Of a stretch of 64,000 nucleotides of DNA, positions 28,325 to 38,392 are shown piece by piece. The DNA is from Candidatus Binatia bacterium. GTDB taxonomy: Bacteria; Desulfobacterota; Binatia; Bin18. The number at the start of each line of letters is the position of its first letter. Within the stretch, counting starts at the first letter, position 1. The position numbers and the translations under genes were made by a program. The DNA lies in NCBI GenBank assembly GCA_951812575.1, contig OX638322.1:1-64000 (forward strand), written 5' to 3'. The notes beneath the pieces were generated by a model. It was not told the DNA's origin. It saw nothing but the letters and a program-made list of their open reading frames with translations, and did no database searches.

Positions 28325-28645
28325 CTATTTTTCCTTCACCTGCTGCAGAATGGCTTCTAATTCTTGACGTTCCTCTTGGGTGACCTCTTCAACGACGTCG
28401 GCAGGGTTGTTTTCAGGATTCGGCTGAGCCACGACTTGGCTCGGAGTCGTTGCCTTCCCTTCCTCAGGACCGAACAGGCCAATTCGGCGTAATTCTTCTT
28501 CCATCACAAAAATTGCACCGATAAACAGTACCAGCCCCACACACGCCATGAGGAGCATGAGTTTCGGGATCCACAGCCAGCGTCCTTTTTTACGTGTTGT
28601 TTTACGCTTTGGTGCTGCCGGTCGAGTCTTTTTCTGTCGTGCCAC
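28325..28645 (-). CDS. Small single-span membrane protein of unknown function
   Basis: The 106-residue protein has a strongly basic N-terminus (about 22 residues with 11 K/R), one hydrophobic segment (PKLMLLMACVGLVLFIGAIF, about 27-46) and an acidic C-terminal helix ending EERQELEAILQQVKEK. The charge pattern suggests the N-terminus stays in the cytoplasm. It starts with GTG behind AAGGAGG. It lies 12 bases after the flavoprotein gene and 26 before the BtuF-like gene. I do not recognise the family. Confidence 0.65.
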   Translation of the reverse strand: MARQKKTRPAAPKRKTTRKKGRWLWIPKLMLLMACVGLVLFIGAIFVMEEELRRIGLFGPEEGKATTPSQVVAQPNPENNPADVVEEVTQEERQELEAILQQVKEK

Positions 28646-28657
28646 GCTCTTGCCTCC

Positions 28658-29911
28658 TTACGGCTGCCTCGGATATCGGTTGATGACCGCTCGGACGGCC
28701 TCCCATCCACTCCGCTGATGCCAACCATCCACCCCATTATACCATTTCAAGCCAATAGATTGGAGACGCGTATTCCGAGCCGCAAGCGTGAACCACAAAC
28801 GTGCGGTCCGACCATAGAACAGCTTGGTGGCAAAAGACAGTCGCGCCAGTTTCTTCCCGAGCCACGACTGAGTGATCGTCCTGGTATAGGCATCAAACGA
28901 GAAGTCTTTGGTCTGCAGCGCCTCGCAAATGGCCTGAGCGGCAAAGGCTCCATATTCAAACGCAAAGGAAATGCCTTCCCCCATAAGCGGTTCGGCTCCT
29001 GCCGCATCGCCGACGAGCACCACATGCGGAGCGGCAAGCGGCCGTTCGGGAGCATAGCCATGAATGGGAAAAGCCCGCAGCCGTCGGGTTTGCCCGAAGG
29101 AGTAAACGTGTCCTCCACTAACCATACGATGCTGGACGCGTTCACTCTTTGATGCCGTCGCTGTACTAAACGCGTTAATTTCCGCACTAAGACAATCCTG
29201 GAGGGCTGCGTTTGAGAAAGAATTGACGCCCAATGAATAAATACCGAGATTCACATGGGCAACCTGATCAATCAGACACGGGAAGGCCCACAGATAGCCA
29301 CGCAACCCGTCCTGGACGGGTAGAAAATTAAAGTCGTAACGCTGTTGGACGAAGCCGTCCCAGTCTGTTTCTGAGATCGGAACGTCGGACATTATGGCCT
29401 TGCCGACTGGCTGGCGGGTCTGTCCGATCAATTGTCGTCGCACCCGGCTCCCGGACCCGTCAGCCCCGACCACAATCCGAGTGCGATACGTCGTCTTTTC
29501 GGTCACCACCCGAATGCCGTCCGGCTCTCGAACCAGCCGGATGACCTTTTCCCCCTGCCGGATTTCCGCTCCGCGCTCCGTAGCGGTGCGCACGAGTAAA
29601 AAATCAAACTCGTTTCGGCGAATAATGGAACACATCCCCCCTTCCTCACACACGACCTCGTGTCCGGGCAAGGCCTGGACACGAGCCCGGTTGACCTGGA
29701 CGTGAGGAACGGTCAACGGAATCTCCAGGGCGTTGAGACAATCGAGGGTATGGGGAATGAGTCCGCCGGCACAGATCTTCTCCCGGGGATGAACGGCTTT
29801 GTCGAGCAGGAGAATATTGCCAGCGAGCGCGGGGTCGGCCCGCAACAGATTGAGAGCAGTAGCGGTCCCGGCCGGACCGGAGCCGATAATAATAACGTCA
29901 AAGCACTCCAC
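28658..29911 (-). CDS. Geranylgeranyl-reductase-family FAD-dependent oxidoreductase
   Basis: The 417-residue flavoprotein has GSGPAGTATA (FAD ADP-binding) at residues 10-19, REKICAGGL (the family's conserved C-x-GG element) near residue 44, VVGADGSGSRVRRQL near residue 147 and LVGDAAGAEPLMGEGI near residue 285. Members reduce isoprenoid double bonds or oxidise related lipids; quinone or lipid-chain saturation is a reasonable guess. GTG start. It is downstream of the acyl-CoA mutase and EthD genes on the same strand with short gaps. Confidence 0.8.
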   Translation of the reverse strand: MECFDVIIIGSGPAGTATALNLLRADPALAGNILLLDKAVHPREKICAGGLIPHTLDCLNALEIPLTVPHVQVNRARVQALPGHEVVCEEGGMCSIIRRNEFDFLLVRTATERGAEIRQGEKVIRLVREPDGIRVVTEKTTYRTRIVVGADGSGSRVRRQLIGQTRQPVGKAIMSDVPISETDWDGFVQQRYDFNFLPVQDGLRGYLWAFPCLIDQVAHVNLGIYSLGVNSFSNAALQDCLSAEINAFSTATASKSERVQHRMVSGGHVYSFGQTRRLRAFPIHGYAPERPLAAPHVVLVGDAAGAEPLMGEGISFAFEYGAFAAQAICEALQTKDFSFDAYTRTITQSWLGKKLARLSFATKLFYGRTARLWFTLAARNTRLQSIGLKWYNGVDGWHQRSGWEAVRAVINRYPRQP

Positions 29912-29940
29912 AGCAGTGGGAGCCGTCTGAAAGCAGATGA

Positions 29941-30285
29941 TTAGTCGTCAATCATGGGAACTTCTTCGGTCACGAACCAGACAAGGTTGGGGTGGTCTGA
30001 GAATTTCAATTCGTCCGGTCGTACCTGAGCCAGGTAGTCCGGGTCCGCTAAAAAAGCCTCCACCGCAGCGTGGTTGTCAAACCACAGTTCCGCAATACCG
30101 TCGAAGGGCGCGGCATCGTTCTCGTACGCCTGCGGGATCGTATGACTCTGGACGTATTTCCGAATATACTGCCGTAGGCCTGGGACGCTCTTCACCAGAC
30201 TCCCATGATGCGTCCGCCAGTAGTCGTGAAACTCTTCGACGCCCATGCCGGGCTTGCGTTTTACACAGACGACAAGTTTGACCAT
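29941..30285 (-). CDS. EthD-domain protein
   Basis: The 114-residue protein is a ferredoxin-like alpha/beta dimer of the EthD family. It starts MVKLVVCVKRKPGMGVEEFH, then has DYWRTHHGSLVKSVPGLRQY near residue 21 and an EAFLADPDYLAQVRPDE helix near 80. Functions vary and are mostly unknown; several accompany degradative operons. The start is set by AAGGGGAG. It lies between the mutase small subunit and the flavoprotein gene. Confidence 0.8.
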   Translation of the reverse strand: MVKLVVCVKRKPGMGVEEFHDYWRTHHGSLVKSVPGLRQYIRKYVQSHTIPQAYENDAAPFDGIAELWFDNHAAVEAFLADPDYLAQVRPDELKFSDHPNLVWFVTEEVPMIDD

Positions 30286-30317
30286 ACTCCCCTTACCAGC
30301 GAGGCTCGTTCCCCCGC

Positions 30318-30743
30318 TTAGAGACCAGACCGCGGTTCGACATTGGCCCAAATCCAGTCCACAATTTCTTGGGTGCTGGCTCCGGGAGTAAATACCTTTT
30401 TTACGCCGACCTGCGTCAGTCCGGGCATATCATCTTCCGGGACGATGCCCCCCCCAAAAACAGCTACATCATCGGCGCCACGTTCTTTGAGTGCGCCCAT
30501 AATAGCCGGGAATAGGGTCATATGCGCGCCGGACAGAATGCTTAAACCAACGGCGTCCACGTCTTCCTGCACGGCGGCCTCGGCGATCATTTCGGGCGTC
30601 TGATGTAAGCCGGTATAGATCACCTCAAAGCCGGCGTCCCTGAGCGCGCGGGCGATAATCTTTGCGCCGCGGTCATGACCATCGAGGCCGGCTTTCGCCA
30701 CCAGGATGCGGAGTATTTTTTCTTCGGACACACCAACCTCCAT
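30318..30743 (-). CDS. icmB: Isobutyryl-CoA mutase small (cobalamin-binding) subunit
   Basis: The 141-residue protein is a stand-alone B12-binding domain with the DGHDRG motif, whose H23 would replace dimethylbenzimidazole as the lower cobalt ligand. SILSGAHM and GGGIVPEDD are the later nucleotide-tail contacts. Length matches IcmB of actinomycetes (about 136 residues). It pairs with the large subunit encoded 58 bases upstream. The ATG is used here; a GTG four codons later sits close behind GGAGGT and is an alternative. Confidence 0.82.
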   Translation of the reverse strand: MEVGVSEEKILRILVAKAGLDGHDRGAKIIARALRDAGFEVIYTGLHQTPEMIAEAAVQEDVDAVGLSILSGAHMTLFPAIMGALKERGADDVAVFGGGIVPEDDMPGLTQVGVKKVFTPGASTQEIVDWIWANVEPRSGL

Positions 30744-30801
30744 GGAGACAGGGATTAGAGGTTGTCTTTCCCTCAGCCCCCAGTTCCCAACTCCTTTTTC
30801 T

Positions 30802-32433
30802 TTACAGCCAGGCAGGGTCTTGATAGACGCCAAACACCTCACGATAGACATCAGAGATTTCGCCCACCGTACAGTGAGCCTTAACGGCATCAATCAGGAC
30901 CGGCATCAGGTTCTGTCCATTTCGCGCCGCGGCATGGACCCGGCCAAGCTGTTCTTCGGCCGCGGCCCGGTCACGCTCCTGTTTGACCTGTTTGACCAGG
31001 GCAATCTGGCTGCGCTCTACTTCCGGATCAATCTTGAGGATTTCCAGCGGTCGTTCTTCCTCGACCACGTGCGAATTTACCCCAACGATCTCCTTTTCTT
31101 TGGCATCCAACTGTTGCTGATAGCGATAGGCTGCATCGGCTATTTCCTTTTGCGGAAAGCCGATATTGATCGCCCGGATAATACCGCCGAGTTCGTCAAT
31201 CCGGTCGATATAGGCGAACGCGTCTTTTTCCATACGGTCCGTCAGGGCTTCGATAGCCCAACTGCCGCCCAGGGGATCAACGAAGTTTGTCACGCCACTC
31301 TCTTCCGCAATGATTTGCTGGGTCCGCAGCGCGACCGTGACCGACTCTTCAGTCGGGAGGGCCAGGGTCTCATCCATGGAGTTGGTATGCAGCGACTGGG
31401 TGCCACCCAGGACACCGGCCAGGGCCTGAATTGCCACCCGCACGACGTTGTTGACCGGTTGCTGAGCAGTCAGGCTGACACCGGCCGTCTGACAATGCGT
31501 CCGCAGCAGCAGAGAACGGGGATTCTTTGCGCCAAAGCGCTCCTTCATGATCTTGGCCCACATCCGGCGGGCCGCCCGCAGTTTGGCAATTTCTTCAAAA
31601 AAGTCATTATGGATATCAAAGAAAAAAGACAGCCGCGGGGCAAACTCGTCAACGTCGAGCCCGCGTTCCACCCCAGCTTGGACATAGCCAATGCCATCAG
31701 CCAAGGTAAAGGCCAATTCCTGGACCGCAGTCGAGCCGGCTTCGCGGATGTGATAGCCCGAAATCGAGACGGCGTGCCAACGCGGTACCTCCTTGGCACA
31801 AAATTCAATCATGTCGGTGACAATACGGACGGCTGGTTCGGGCGGACAAATCCACTCTTTCTGGGCGATATACTCCTTAAGCATATCGTTCTGGATCGTC
31901 CCGCTGATCTGACTGCGGGGGATGCCCTGTTTATCGGCAACCGCAATATACATGGCGAGCAAAACACTGGCCGTGCAGTTCACCGTCATCGAGGTGGAGA
32001 CTTTATCGAGTGGAATGTCCTGGAACAGGCGCTCCATGTCTTTTATGGTCGAGACCGACACGCCTTCACGGCCAACCTCGCCCAGCGAGCGCGCATGGTC
32101 CGCGTCATAGCCCATCAGCACCGGCATATCAAAGGCGGTTGACAGACCGGTTTGGCCCTCGGACAGCAGCAGCTTAAAGCGTTTATTCGTATCCTCGGGC
32201 GTCCCAAACCCGGCGAATTGCCGCATGGTCCAGTAACGGCCTCGATACATACTCGGGTAGACCCCACGGGTGTAGGGATATTCCCCCGGATAACCGATCC
32301 CTTCGAGGTTGGAGCCGTTGAGATCGTCCGGCGTATAGACGGGCTCAATCTCCATATCGGATATGGTCGAGAACCGCTGCGAACGTTCCTCCTGCTGAGG
32401 ATATTTCTCATTCAACCACTCTTGCTTATTCAT
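30802..32433 (-). CDS. icmA: Isobutyryl-CoA mutase large subunit (B12-dependent acyl-CoA mutase)
   Basis: The 543-residue protein is the catalytic TIM-barrel half of the methylmalonyl-CoA mutase superfamily without the B12 domain. Two residues decide substrate. Methylmalonyl-CoA mutase has Y89 and R207; at the equivalent sites this protein has F73 (RQFAGFG) and Q191 (KEYIAQKEW), the pair known for isobutyryl-CoA mutase. It would interconvert isobutyryl-CoA and n-butyryl-CoA using adenosylcobalamin supplied by the small subunit. GGAGGAA precedes the chosen ATG. Confidence 0.85.
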   Translation of the reverse strand: MNKQEWLNEKYPQQEERSQRFSTISDMEIEPVYTPDDLNGSNLEGIGYPGEYPYTRGVYPSMYRGRYWTMRQFAGFGTPEDTNKRFKLLLSEGQTGLSTAFDMPVLMGYDADHARSLGEVGREGVSVSTIKDMERLFQDIPLDKVSTSMTVNCTASVLLAMYIAVADKQGIPRSQISGTIQNDMLKEYIAQKEWICPPEPAVRIVTDMIEFCAKEVPRWHAVSISGYHIREAGSTAVQELAFTLADGIGYVQAGVERGLDVDEFAPRLSFFFDIHNDFFEEIAKLRAARRMWAKIMKERFGAKNPRSLLLRTHCQTAGVSLTAQQPVNNVVRVAIQALAGVLGGTQSLHTNSMDETLALPTEESVTVALRTQQIIAEESGVTNFVDPLGGSWAIEALTDRMEKDAFAYIDRIDELGGIIRAINIGFPQKEIADAAYRYQQQLDAKEKEIVGVNSHVVEEERPLEILKIDPEVERSQIALVKQVKQERDRAAAEEQLGRVHAAARNGQNLMPVLIDAVKAHCTVGEISDVYREVFGVYQDPAWL

Positions 32434-32486
32434 GCTTCCTCCGAAAGAACCAACTGTCTCTCCAGCGTATTCGCTCTGAAGAGTGG

Positions 32487-32523
32487 ACGTGTCCAGCATT
32501 TCATATCTAATGGGAGGACACGT
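32487..32523. promoter_or_regulatory. Inverted repeat upstream of icmA, candidate operator
   Basis: ACGTGTCC at 32487-32494 and GGACACGT at 32516-32523 are exact complements separated by 21 bases, starting 53 bases before the mutase start. An AT-rich TAGATATGAAAT lies between the arms on the minus strand, where a -10 would fall. A dimeric regulator site is plausible. Confidence 0.35.
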
Positions 32524-32611
32524 TTACTCTTTACATCCCAAGTCCTTTTAGGATCAAAAAATTTTACGCTACATAGCACGACGGGCCCACCCGTAATAGG
32601 GCACGCTCGTC

Positions 32612-33394
32612 TTATTTTCCAGCAAACTTCGCCGCCCGTTTTTCAAGAAACGCGGCCATCCCTTCGGCCTTGTCCTGCGTCGCAAACGTCAACCCGAAAG
32701 CCTCGGTTTCAAAACGGCAGCCATTGACAATATCCATATCAATACCGGCATTAATGGCCGCCTTTGCCTGCTGAATGGCAACAGGCGGTTTTGTTGCCAG
32801 CTTATGGGCGAGGGCTTTTGCCTCATTTACACACTCGGCTACAGGTACAACGCGATTGGCCAGGCCGTAACGAACCGCAGCCTCAGCATCAATCATGTCA
32901 CCAGAGTAGATCAGTTCTCGGGCCAACGGCAGCCCGATACGGCGCGCCAGGCGCTGGGTGCCGCCAAAGCCGGGAATGACCCCGAGATTGATCTCAGGCT
33001 GGCCGAACTTGGCCGTATCCGCGGCAATAATCATATCACAGGCCAGGGCGAGTTCTATGCCGCCCCCCAGGGCAAAGCCGTTGACCGCGGCAATCACGGG
33101 AATGGGCATCTCCTCAAGCGTCCGCGCCACACGAAGTCCCGAGGCCGCAAAGGCTTTTCCCTCCAAGGGAGACATCGACACCATCGCCGATATATCCGCC
33201 CCGGCAACAAAAGCCCGGTCGCCCGCGCCGGTCATCACAAGACAGCGCAGCCCGGTATCGCGCTGCACCGCGTCCAGGCAGTCAGCAATCTCGTTCAGGG
33301 TAACGGGATTCAGGGCATTCAGGCTCTTGGGGCGATTGATCAGCAGAATGCCAATCGCCTCTTCTTTTTCAAATACGATATTTTCATACGTCAT
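32612..33394 (-). CDS. Enoyl-CoA hydratase/isomerase (crotonase family)
   Basis: The 260-residue crotonase has the oxyanion-hole segments GADISAM near residue 66 and GFALGGGIELA near 107. Both hydratase glutamates are present: E in GGGIELA and E in FGQPEINLG, before IPGFGGTQRL. So it is likely a true 2-enoyl-CoA hydratase of beta-oxidation. It starts one base after the glpX stop, at the end of the alaC-hom-thrC-apgM-glpX unit. Confidence 0.9.
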   Translation of the reverse strand: MTYENIVFEKEEAIGILLINRPKSLNALNPVTLNEIADCLDAVQRDTGLRCLVMTGAGDRAFVAGADISAMVSMSPLEGKAFAASGLRVARTLEEMPIPVIAAVNGFALGGGIELALACDMIIAADTAKFGQPEINLGVIPGFGGTQRLARRIGLPLARELIYSGDMIDAEAAVRYGLANRVVPVAECVNEAKALAHKLATKPPVAIQQAKAAINAGIDMDIVNGCRFETEAFGLTFATQDKAEGMAAFLEKRAAKFAGK

Positions 33395-33395
33395 A

Positions 33396-34352
33396 TTAAT
33401 ACTCCGGCTGCTCCTCAAAGTAGTGAACCGTATTGAGAAAGCGGATGGTCCGGCTCTTTGAGCGCATTACCACGGAGTGCGACTCGCCCCCTCCGGGAAA
33501 AAACCGCACCCCGTGCAGATAGTTCCCGGTTGTCACTCCGGTCGCGGCAAAAACAACGCTACCTCGGGCGAGTTCTTCGGCTGTATACTTTTTCCGAATA
33601 TCGTCCACTCCGCTTTCACGCAGTTGTTCAAATTCTGCCGCATTCCCCGGCTGGAAGCGCGCCTGAATCTCCCCGCCCAAACACCGCAGGGCCGCCGCCG
33701 CGAGAATGCCCTGGGCGGCGCGTCCCGTCCCAACCAGCAGGTCGATCCCAGACTCCTCCCGCGTGGTGGCCAAGGCCGCCGACAGGTCCCCGTCACTGAT
33801 CAGGGTGACATGAACGTCGATATCACGCAGTTCGTGCAGCAACTTGGCATGACGTGGCCGGTCAAGCATAACCACGCACAGGTTTTGCGGTTTGACCCCT
33901 TTCACTGCTGCGAGGGCGGCAAGATTGTCACCCATTGGCTTATCCAGATCAATCACCCCCCGGCCCCATGGCCCAACCGCAATCTTCTCCATATACACGT
34001 CGGCGGGGCAGCGCAGAAACCCACCTTCTTCGGCAACGGCAATAGCGACAATCGCATTTGGTGCACCGAGCGCGCAGGTGGTTGCCCCTTCAAGCGCATC
34101 GACAGCGACCTCAATGGCAGGGCCCGCCCCCGTCCCGAGCATTTCATCGACGTACAGCATAGGCACCGAGTCCTCATCTCCTTCGCCGAGGACGAGCTGG
34201 CCCCTGAACTCGATATCAGGGAACAGCCGATGCATGGCCTCCACAGCGGCAGCGTCGGCAACCGCTTCATCTCCCCGCCCCATATGGGCGGCTGCGGCTA
34301 AAGCCGCAGCTTCTGTCACCCGAACGAATTCAAGCGCGAGGTTCCGATCCAT
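33396..34352 (-). CDS. glpX: Class II fructose-1,6-bisphosphatase GlpX
   Basis: The 318-residue protein has the GlpX features VLGEGDED near residue 55, VDALEGATTCA near 86-96, LDRPRHAKLL near 170 and GTGRAAQGILAAAALRCLGG near 212-231. It hydrolyses fructose-1,6-bisphosphate in gluconeogenesis. The start MDRNLALEFVRVTEAAALAAA matches the family. It is 30 bases after apgM and one base before the crotonase start, so it is part of a longer operon. Confidence 0.92.
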   Translation of the reverse strand: MDRNLALEFVRVTEAAALAAAAHMGRGDEAVADAAAVEAMHRLFPDIEFRGQLVLGEGDEDSVPMLYVDEMLGTGAGPAIEVAVDALEGATTCALGAPNAIVAIAVAEEGGFLRCPADVYMEKIAVGPWGRGVIDLDKPMGDNLAALAAVKGVKPQNLCVVMLDRPRHAKLLHELRDIDVHVTLISDGDLSAALATTREESGIDLLVGTGRAAQGILAAAALRCLGGEIQARFQPGNAAEFEQLRESGVDDIRKKYTAEELARGSVVFAATGVTTGNYLHGVRFFPGGGESHSVVMRSKSRTIRFLNTVHYFEEQPEY

Positions 34353-34382
34353 GCCGAATCTCTTTGTTTCTCTCGATCTCAC

Positions 34383-35606
34383 CTACACCAAGGCCCGTAC
34401 CTGTCCGCGAATCACGTGCTCCATCAAACGCCAGGCCTCAGCCACAAACACATTCGTCGCTTTGGCACACGGCTCGTTATAGCCTACCGCGGGCGATGCT
34501 GGCGTCCGGTCATGAGACGAGAGCACGGCAAACGGCACGGGGTCGGACGAGTGGGTCTTGATCGCAACCGGCGTGGCATGGTCGGGCATCAGCAGGATGG
34601 TCCACTCAGGGAAGGCGGTCAGACCATCCAAGATAGTTCCAACGACTTTCTCATCAAAATCCTCAAGCGCTTGGACCTTTTTATCAGCCGCGCCCATATG
34701 ACCGGCTTCGTCCGTTGCCTCAACGTGCAGGAAGAGGAAATCTTTGTCACGCAGGGCGGCCAGACCATATTCGGCCTTGCCGAGATAATTCGTATCAAGA
34801 AAGCCGGTCGCGCCGGGCACCAGGATCACCTCAAGTCCGGCCAGGACACCAATACCACGGACCAGATCAACCGCGGAAATAACCGAACCGCTGAGACCAA
34901 AGCGTTCGGCGATCGTCGGCACGGCAGGCCGGCGGCCCTGCCCCCACAGCCAGATCGAAGAGGCAGGTTGATACCCCTCGGCCTGACGCCTGGCATTAAC
35001 GGGGTGCTCGGCACAAATCTCCTGAGCGCGTTTCATCAGCACGCACAGTTGCTCGCCACCGTCTCCCTGGGGCCAATACTCCTGGACAGCTTGACCGGTA
35101 ATATCGTGCGGTGGCGTGGTTTCCATCTTTTCCCTGCCACCGTGCCAGACCAGCAGATGTCGATAACTCACGCCAGGATAAAAGGAAAACTCAGCGCTAC
35201 CCAACTCGTGCTGAAGCGTCCCAATCAACTCGGCTGCGTCGGCGCTGGGGATATGACCGGCCGCAAAGTCAAGCATGGTTTCGGTTCCATCGGATTCGCG
35301 GCCCAGGGTCACCAGATTGCACCGAAACGCAATATCTTCCGGCCCCAGGTCCACACCCATACTGGCCGCTTCAATGGGCGAGCGTCCGGTGTGATACTGC
35401 CGCGGGTCATAGCCGAGCAAACTCATGGTTCCGACGTCGCTGCCCGCGGGGTAGCCCTCGGGAATCGTCTGGGTGAGGCCATATATGCCGTGGGACGCAA
35501 TATGGTCCATATGCGGCGTCCGCGCGTACTCAAGCGGCGTTTTCCCGCCGAGTTCATCGACCGGCCAGTCCGCCATCCCATCACCTTGAAGAACGATGTA
35601 TTTCAT
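34383..35606 (-). CDS. apgM: ApgM-like phosphoglycerate-mutase-family protein, probable homoserine kinase
   Basis: The 407-residue alkaline-phosphatase-superfamily protein starts MKYIVLQGDGMADWP and has the phospho-serine site SDVGTMSLLGYDP near residue 57. Later metal ligands are in HVEATDEAGHMG near 275 and LMPDHATP near 325. It belongs to the archaeal-type cofactor-independent phosphoglycerate mutases. A subgroup beside hom and thrC has been proposed to replace ThrB as homoserine kinase. Here it lies five bases after thrC and no GHMP-type ThrB is present, which favours that role. Phosphoglycerate mutase activity remains possible. Confidence 0.83.
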   Translation of the reverse strand: MKYIVLQGDGMADWPVDELGGKTPLEYARTPHMDHIASHGIYGLTQTIPEGYPAGSDVGTMSLLGYDPRQYHTGRSPIEAASMGVDLGPEDIAFRCNLVTLGRESDGTETMLDFAAGHIPSADAAELIGTLQHELGSAEFSFYPGVSYRHLLVWHGGREKMETTPPHDITGQAVQEYWPQGDGGEQLCVLMKRAQEICAEHPVNARRQAEGYQPASSIWLWGQGRRPAVPTIAERFGLSGSVISAVDLVRGIGVLAGLEVILVPGATGFLDTNYLGKAEYGLAALRDKDFLFLHVEATDEAGHMGAADKKVQALEDFDEKVVGTILDGLTAFPEWTILLMPDHATPVAIKTHSSDPVPFAVLSSHDRTPASPAVGYNEPCAKATNVFVAEAWRLMEHVIRGQVRALV

Positions 35607-35611
35607 ACCTC

Positions 35612-37033
35612 TCACCCATCTAGGAATCCGTGAACAGGAGATGCCTGCCTGCGCTCGAGCGCGCCGAAAATCGCGGCCCGGGCACTGTGATAATCGGCCG
35701 GTGATTCAATCGGCCTGTTAGCGGAATGCGCGGCCACCCCGCGTAAACGCCCTTCATGGTAGCGCCGCTTAAAGTCGGTAAACTTGAGCCCATGGGCAGT
35801 GGATATCACAACGACCCGTTCGTGTGACCGGATCTGCCCACCGTGCACCAGTTTCAAGAGAACGGCAAGCGCTACCCCAGTGTGCGGACAGTTGAACAGG
35901 CCGGTCAAATCTGCCAGGGCCGACGCTTCGGCCAGCTCTTCTTCGCTGGCCTGCTCAACAATACTATCGAAGGCCTGGAGAACCCGAATGGCCTTATGCA
36001 CACTGACCGGGTTCCCGATCTGAATGGCTGACGCCAGGGTTTTTTTGGCTCTGACCGGGCGATATTTTTCAAAGCCGGTGGCAAAACTCTTGTATAACGG
36101 ATTGGCGCGTTCGGCCTGGGCACAGACCAGACGGGGCAGGCGATCAATCAGGCCAAGTTCCTGCATGAGCAGGAAGCCTCGTCCGATTGCCGTGACGTTG
36201 CCCAGATTTCCGCCGGGGACGATCACCACATCGGGGACTTCCCAGTCAAACTGCTGAACAATCTCAATCGAGATGGTCTTCTGCCCCTCAAGCCGGAGGC
36301 TGTTCATCGAATTGGCGAGATAGATGTTTTCTTTTGTACACAGCTCACGCACGACCCGCATACAGCCATCAAAGTCGGTATCGAGCGACACAGTCAGCGC
36401 CCCGTTTGCCATGGGCTGAATGAGTTGGGCAGTAGACACTCGATTGCGGGGGAGAATCACAATAGCCGGGATGCCGGCCGCTGCGCAGTAGGCGGCCAGG
36501 GCGGCCGACGTGTCGCCGGTTGAGGCGCACGCAACCGCAGGAATGGACACGCCGTCGGCAATCATCTGCTTCACCATAGAGACGAGCACCGTCATGCCCA
36601 GGTCCTTGAATGACCCGGTATGGGAGTTGCCGCACTGTTTGACCCAGAGATCGTCAATACCGATGTGGCGTCCGAGTCGCTCCGCCCAGAACAGATTGGT
36701 GCCGCCCTCATAGGTGGAAACGATGTTCGCATCGTCAATGGCCGGACACACCATTTCTTTCTTGCCCCACACCCCACTGCCATAGGGGTAGAGGGTGCGT
36801 CGATAGCGCTCGTCAAACAAATGCCGCCATTCTTGGGGCGTGCGCGTCTTGAGGGCGTTAGTATCGTGCTGCACATCTAATAGCCCGCCGCAGGTCGGGC
36901 AGTAATACAGGATTTTGTTGAGCGGATTTTCACCCGGACAGCCGTCCGCACAGCCAAACCAGGCTCGAAACGGAGACGGATTCGGGGCCGCCAGAGGAAG
37001 AGCAGGAGCGTCTGTCATCGCGCTGTGTGTCAT
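35612..37033 (-). CDS. thrC: Threonine synthase
   Basis: The 473-residue PLP enzyme converts O-phosphohomoserine to threonine. An N-terminal zinc-ribbon-like set of cysteines (C28, C32, C45, C48) precedes the catalytic domain. The PLP lysine is K143 in [11 protein letters not shown], and the phosphate loop is [10 protein letters not shown]. It lies 39 bases after hom. The ATG has only a weak ribosome site; a second ATG five codons later is possible. Confidence 0.93.
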   Translation of the reverse strand: MTHSAMTDAPALPLAAPNPSPFRAWFGCADGCPGENPLNKILYYCPTCGGLLDVQHDTNALKTRTPQEWRHLFDERYRRTLYPYGSGVWGKKEMVCPAIDDANIVSTYEGGTNLFWAERLGRHIGIDDLWVKQCGNSHTGSFKDLGMTVLVSMVKQMIADGVSIPAVACASTGDTSAALAAYCAAAGIPAIVILPRNRVSTAQLIQPMANGALTVSLDTDFDGCMRVVRELCTKENIYLANSMNSLRLEGQKTISIEIVQQFDWEVPDVVIVPGGNLGNVTAIGRGFLLMQELGLIDRLPRLVCAQAERANPLYKSFATGFEKYRPVRAKKTLASAIQIGNPVSVHKAIRVLQAFDSIVEQASEEELAEASALADLTGLFNCPHTGVALAVLLKLVHGGQIRSHERVVVISTAHGLKFTDFKRRYHEGRLRGVAAHSANRPIESPADYHSARAAIFGALERRQASPVHGFLDG

Positions 37034-37072
37034 ATCTGTCTCTGACCGATTCTTGCCATCCGGTCCGTTGCG

Positions 37073-38392
37073 TTAACCGAGACTCTCCTCAATGCGGACA
37101 TACACGGACTTGCCCTGCACGATGGGTAGTTGGTCCACTAATGTCATGGCCGTCTTCAGATTCCGTTCAGTCGCGGCATGCGTCCGCATGACCAGGGGCA
37201 CGGTATTGTCGCCGTCGCTCCGACCGCGCTGGATCACCGAGGCAATGCTGATGTCCTGGTCGCCTAAAATCCCGCTGATCTGGGTGAGCACCCCAGGACG
37301 GTCGACAGCCATGAAACGCAGATAATACTCGCCCACCAGCTCATCCATGGATCGGACGGCGGCCGGCTTCAGCTCCGCCCAGGCACAGCCCAGCGGTGGC
37401 CGGGGCTGCTGTTGCTTCGTCTGCGCCCGCGCGCTCTCAACCACGTCGGACAAGACCGCCGCCGCGGTCGGTAAACTGCCCGCTCCCTGTCCGAACTGGA
37501 GAGAAGAGCCGAGGGCTTCCCCCTGCGTAAAGATGGCATTATACGCGCCGCCCACACCCGCCAGCAGACTGTCTTGCGGAATCATGGTCGGATGGACCCG
37601 GGCCTCCAGTACGCCGGATTCTTCCTTGGCAATCGCCAACAGCTTGATTGCGTAGCCGAACTCGCGCGCAAAGGTGATATCGATCTGATCGAGCTGCCGA
37701 ATCCCCTCGGTGTACACGGCCTCGACCGGCACCCGCACACCAAAGGCAAGCATGATGAGCAGCGTCAGCTTCTGGGCAGCGTCAATGCCATCCACATCCA
37801 TACGAGGGTCGGCTTCCGCCAAGCCCAACTCCTGGGCGCGGTGTAGGACGGGCGCAAACTCGGCACCGTCCTCACTCATCGTCGCCAGGATGTAATTACA
37901 GGTGCCGTTCACGATCCCGAACAGCGCCTTGTTGCGATCCGCGACAAAGCCTTCCCGCAGCGTCCGAATAATCGGGATGCCACCAGCCACGCTGGCTTCA
38001 AACCCCAGACGCACCCCATGCGCTTCGGCTGCGGCAAACACCTCGTCGCCGTGGAGAGCCAGCAGGGCTTTGTTTGCCGTCACCACGGCTTTGCCCCGCG
38101 CCATCGCTTCCAAAACGAGGGAGCGGGCGGGGTCGGTTCCGCCAATGAGTTCCAGAACAATATCAACCTCGGCATCCTGCACGACGCTCCACGGGTCGAC
38201 CGATAAGCGCACACCAGGGAGAGGCGGGTGCGGCTTTATGTCTATGCTCCGACTCGCAACGTGGACGAGTTGCAGGGGTGCGCCTATTTTTCGCGCAAAC
38301 GCCTCACGCTGTCGGTCCAGGAGTTGGACCACACCGGAGCCAACCGTCCCCAACCCAACGAGACCAAGCTTGACACCCTCCCTCGCCATCAT
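37073..38392 (-). CDS. hom: Homoserine dehydrogenase
   Basis: The 439-residue protein has the NAD(P) site [11 protein letters not shown] at residues 10-20, [11 protein letters not shown] near 180, and the catalytic region [17 protein letters not shown] near 215. A C-terminal ACT domain ([20 protein letters not shown], from about 355) usually gives threonine feedback. Its start overlaps the alaC stop (ATGATG over TGA), so the two are translationally coupled. Confidence 0.95.
   Translation of the reverse strand: MMAREGVKLGLVGLGTVGSGVVQLLDRQREAFARKIGAPLQLVHVASRSIDIKPHPPLPGVRLSVDPWSVVQDAEVDIVLELIGGTDPARSLVLEAMARGKAVVTANKALLALHGDEVFAAAEAHGVRLGFEASVAGGIPIIRTLREGFVADRNKALFGIVNGTCNYILATMSEDGAEFAPVLHRAQELGLAEADPRMDVDGIDAAQKLTLLIMLAFGVRVPVEAVYTEGIRQLDQIDITFAREFGYAIKLLAIAKEESGVLEARVHPTMIPQDSLLAGVGGAYNAIFTQGEALGSSLQFGQGAGSLPTAAAVLSDVVESARAQTKQQQPRPPLGCAWAELKPAAVRSMDELVGEYYLRFMAVDRPGVLTQISGILGDQDISIASVIQRGRSDGDNTVPLVMRTHAATERNLKTAMTLVDQLPIVQGKSVYVRIEESLG

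Noticed and set aside
30706..32142. 478-codon open frame on the plus strand over the mutase genes
   Set aside because: It lies opposite strongly conserved icmA and icmB, shows no domain and no ribosome site, and is a composition-driven shadow.
34416..35633. 405-codon plus-strand frame opposite apgM
   Set aside because: The conserved metal-binding motifs are on the minus strand; the plus frame has no recognisable features.
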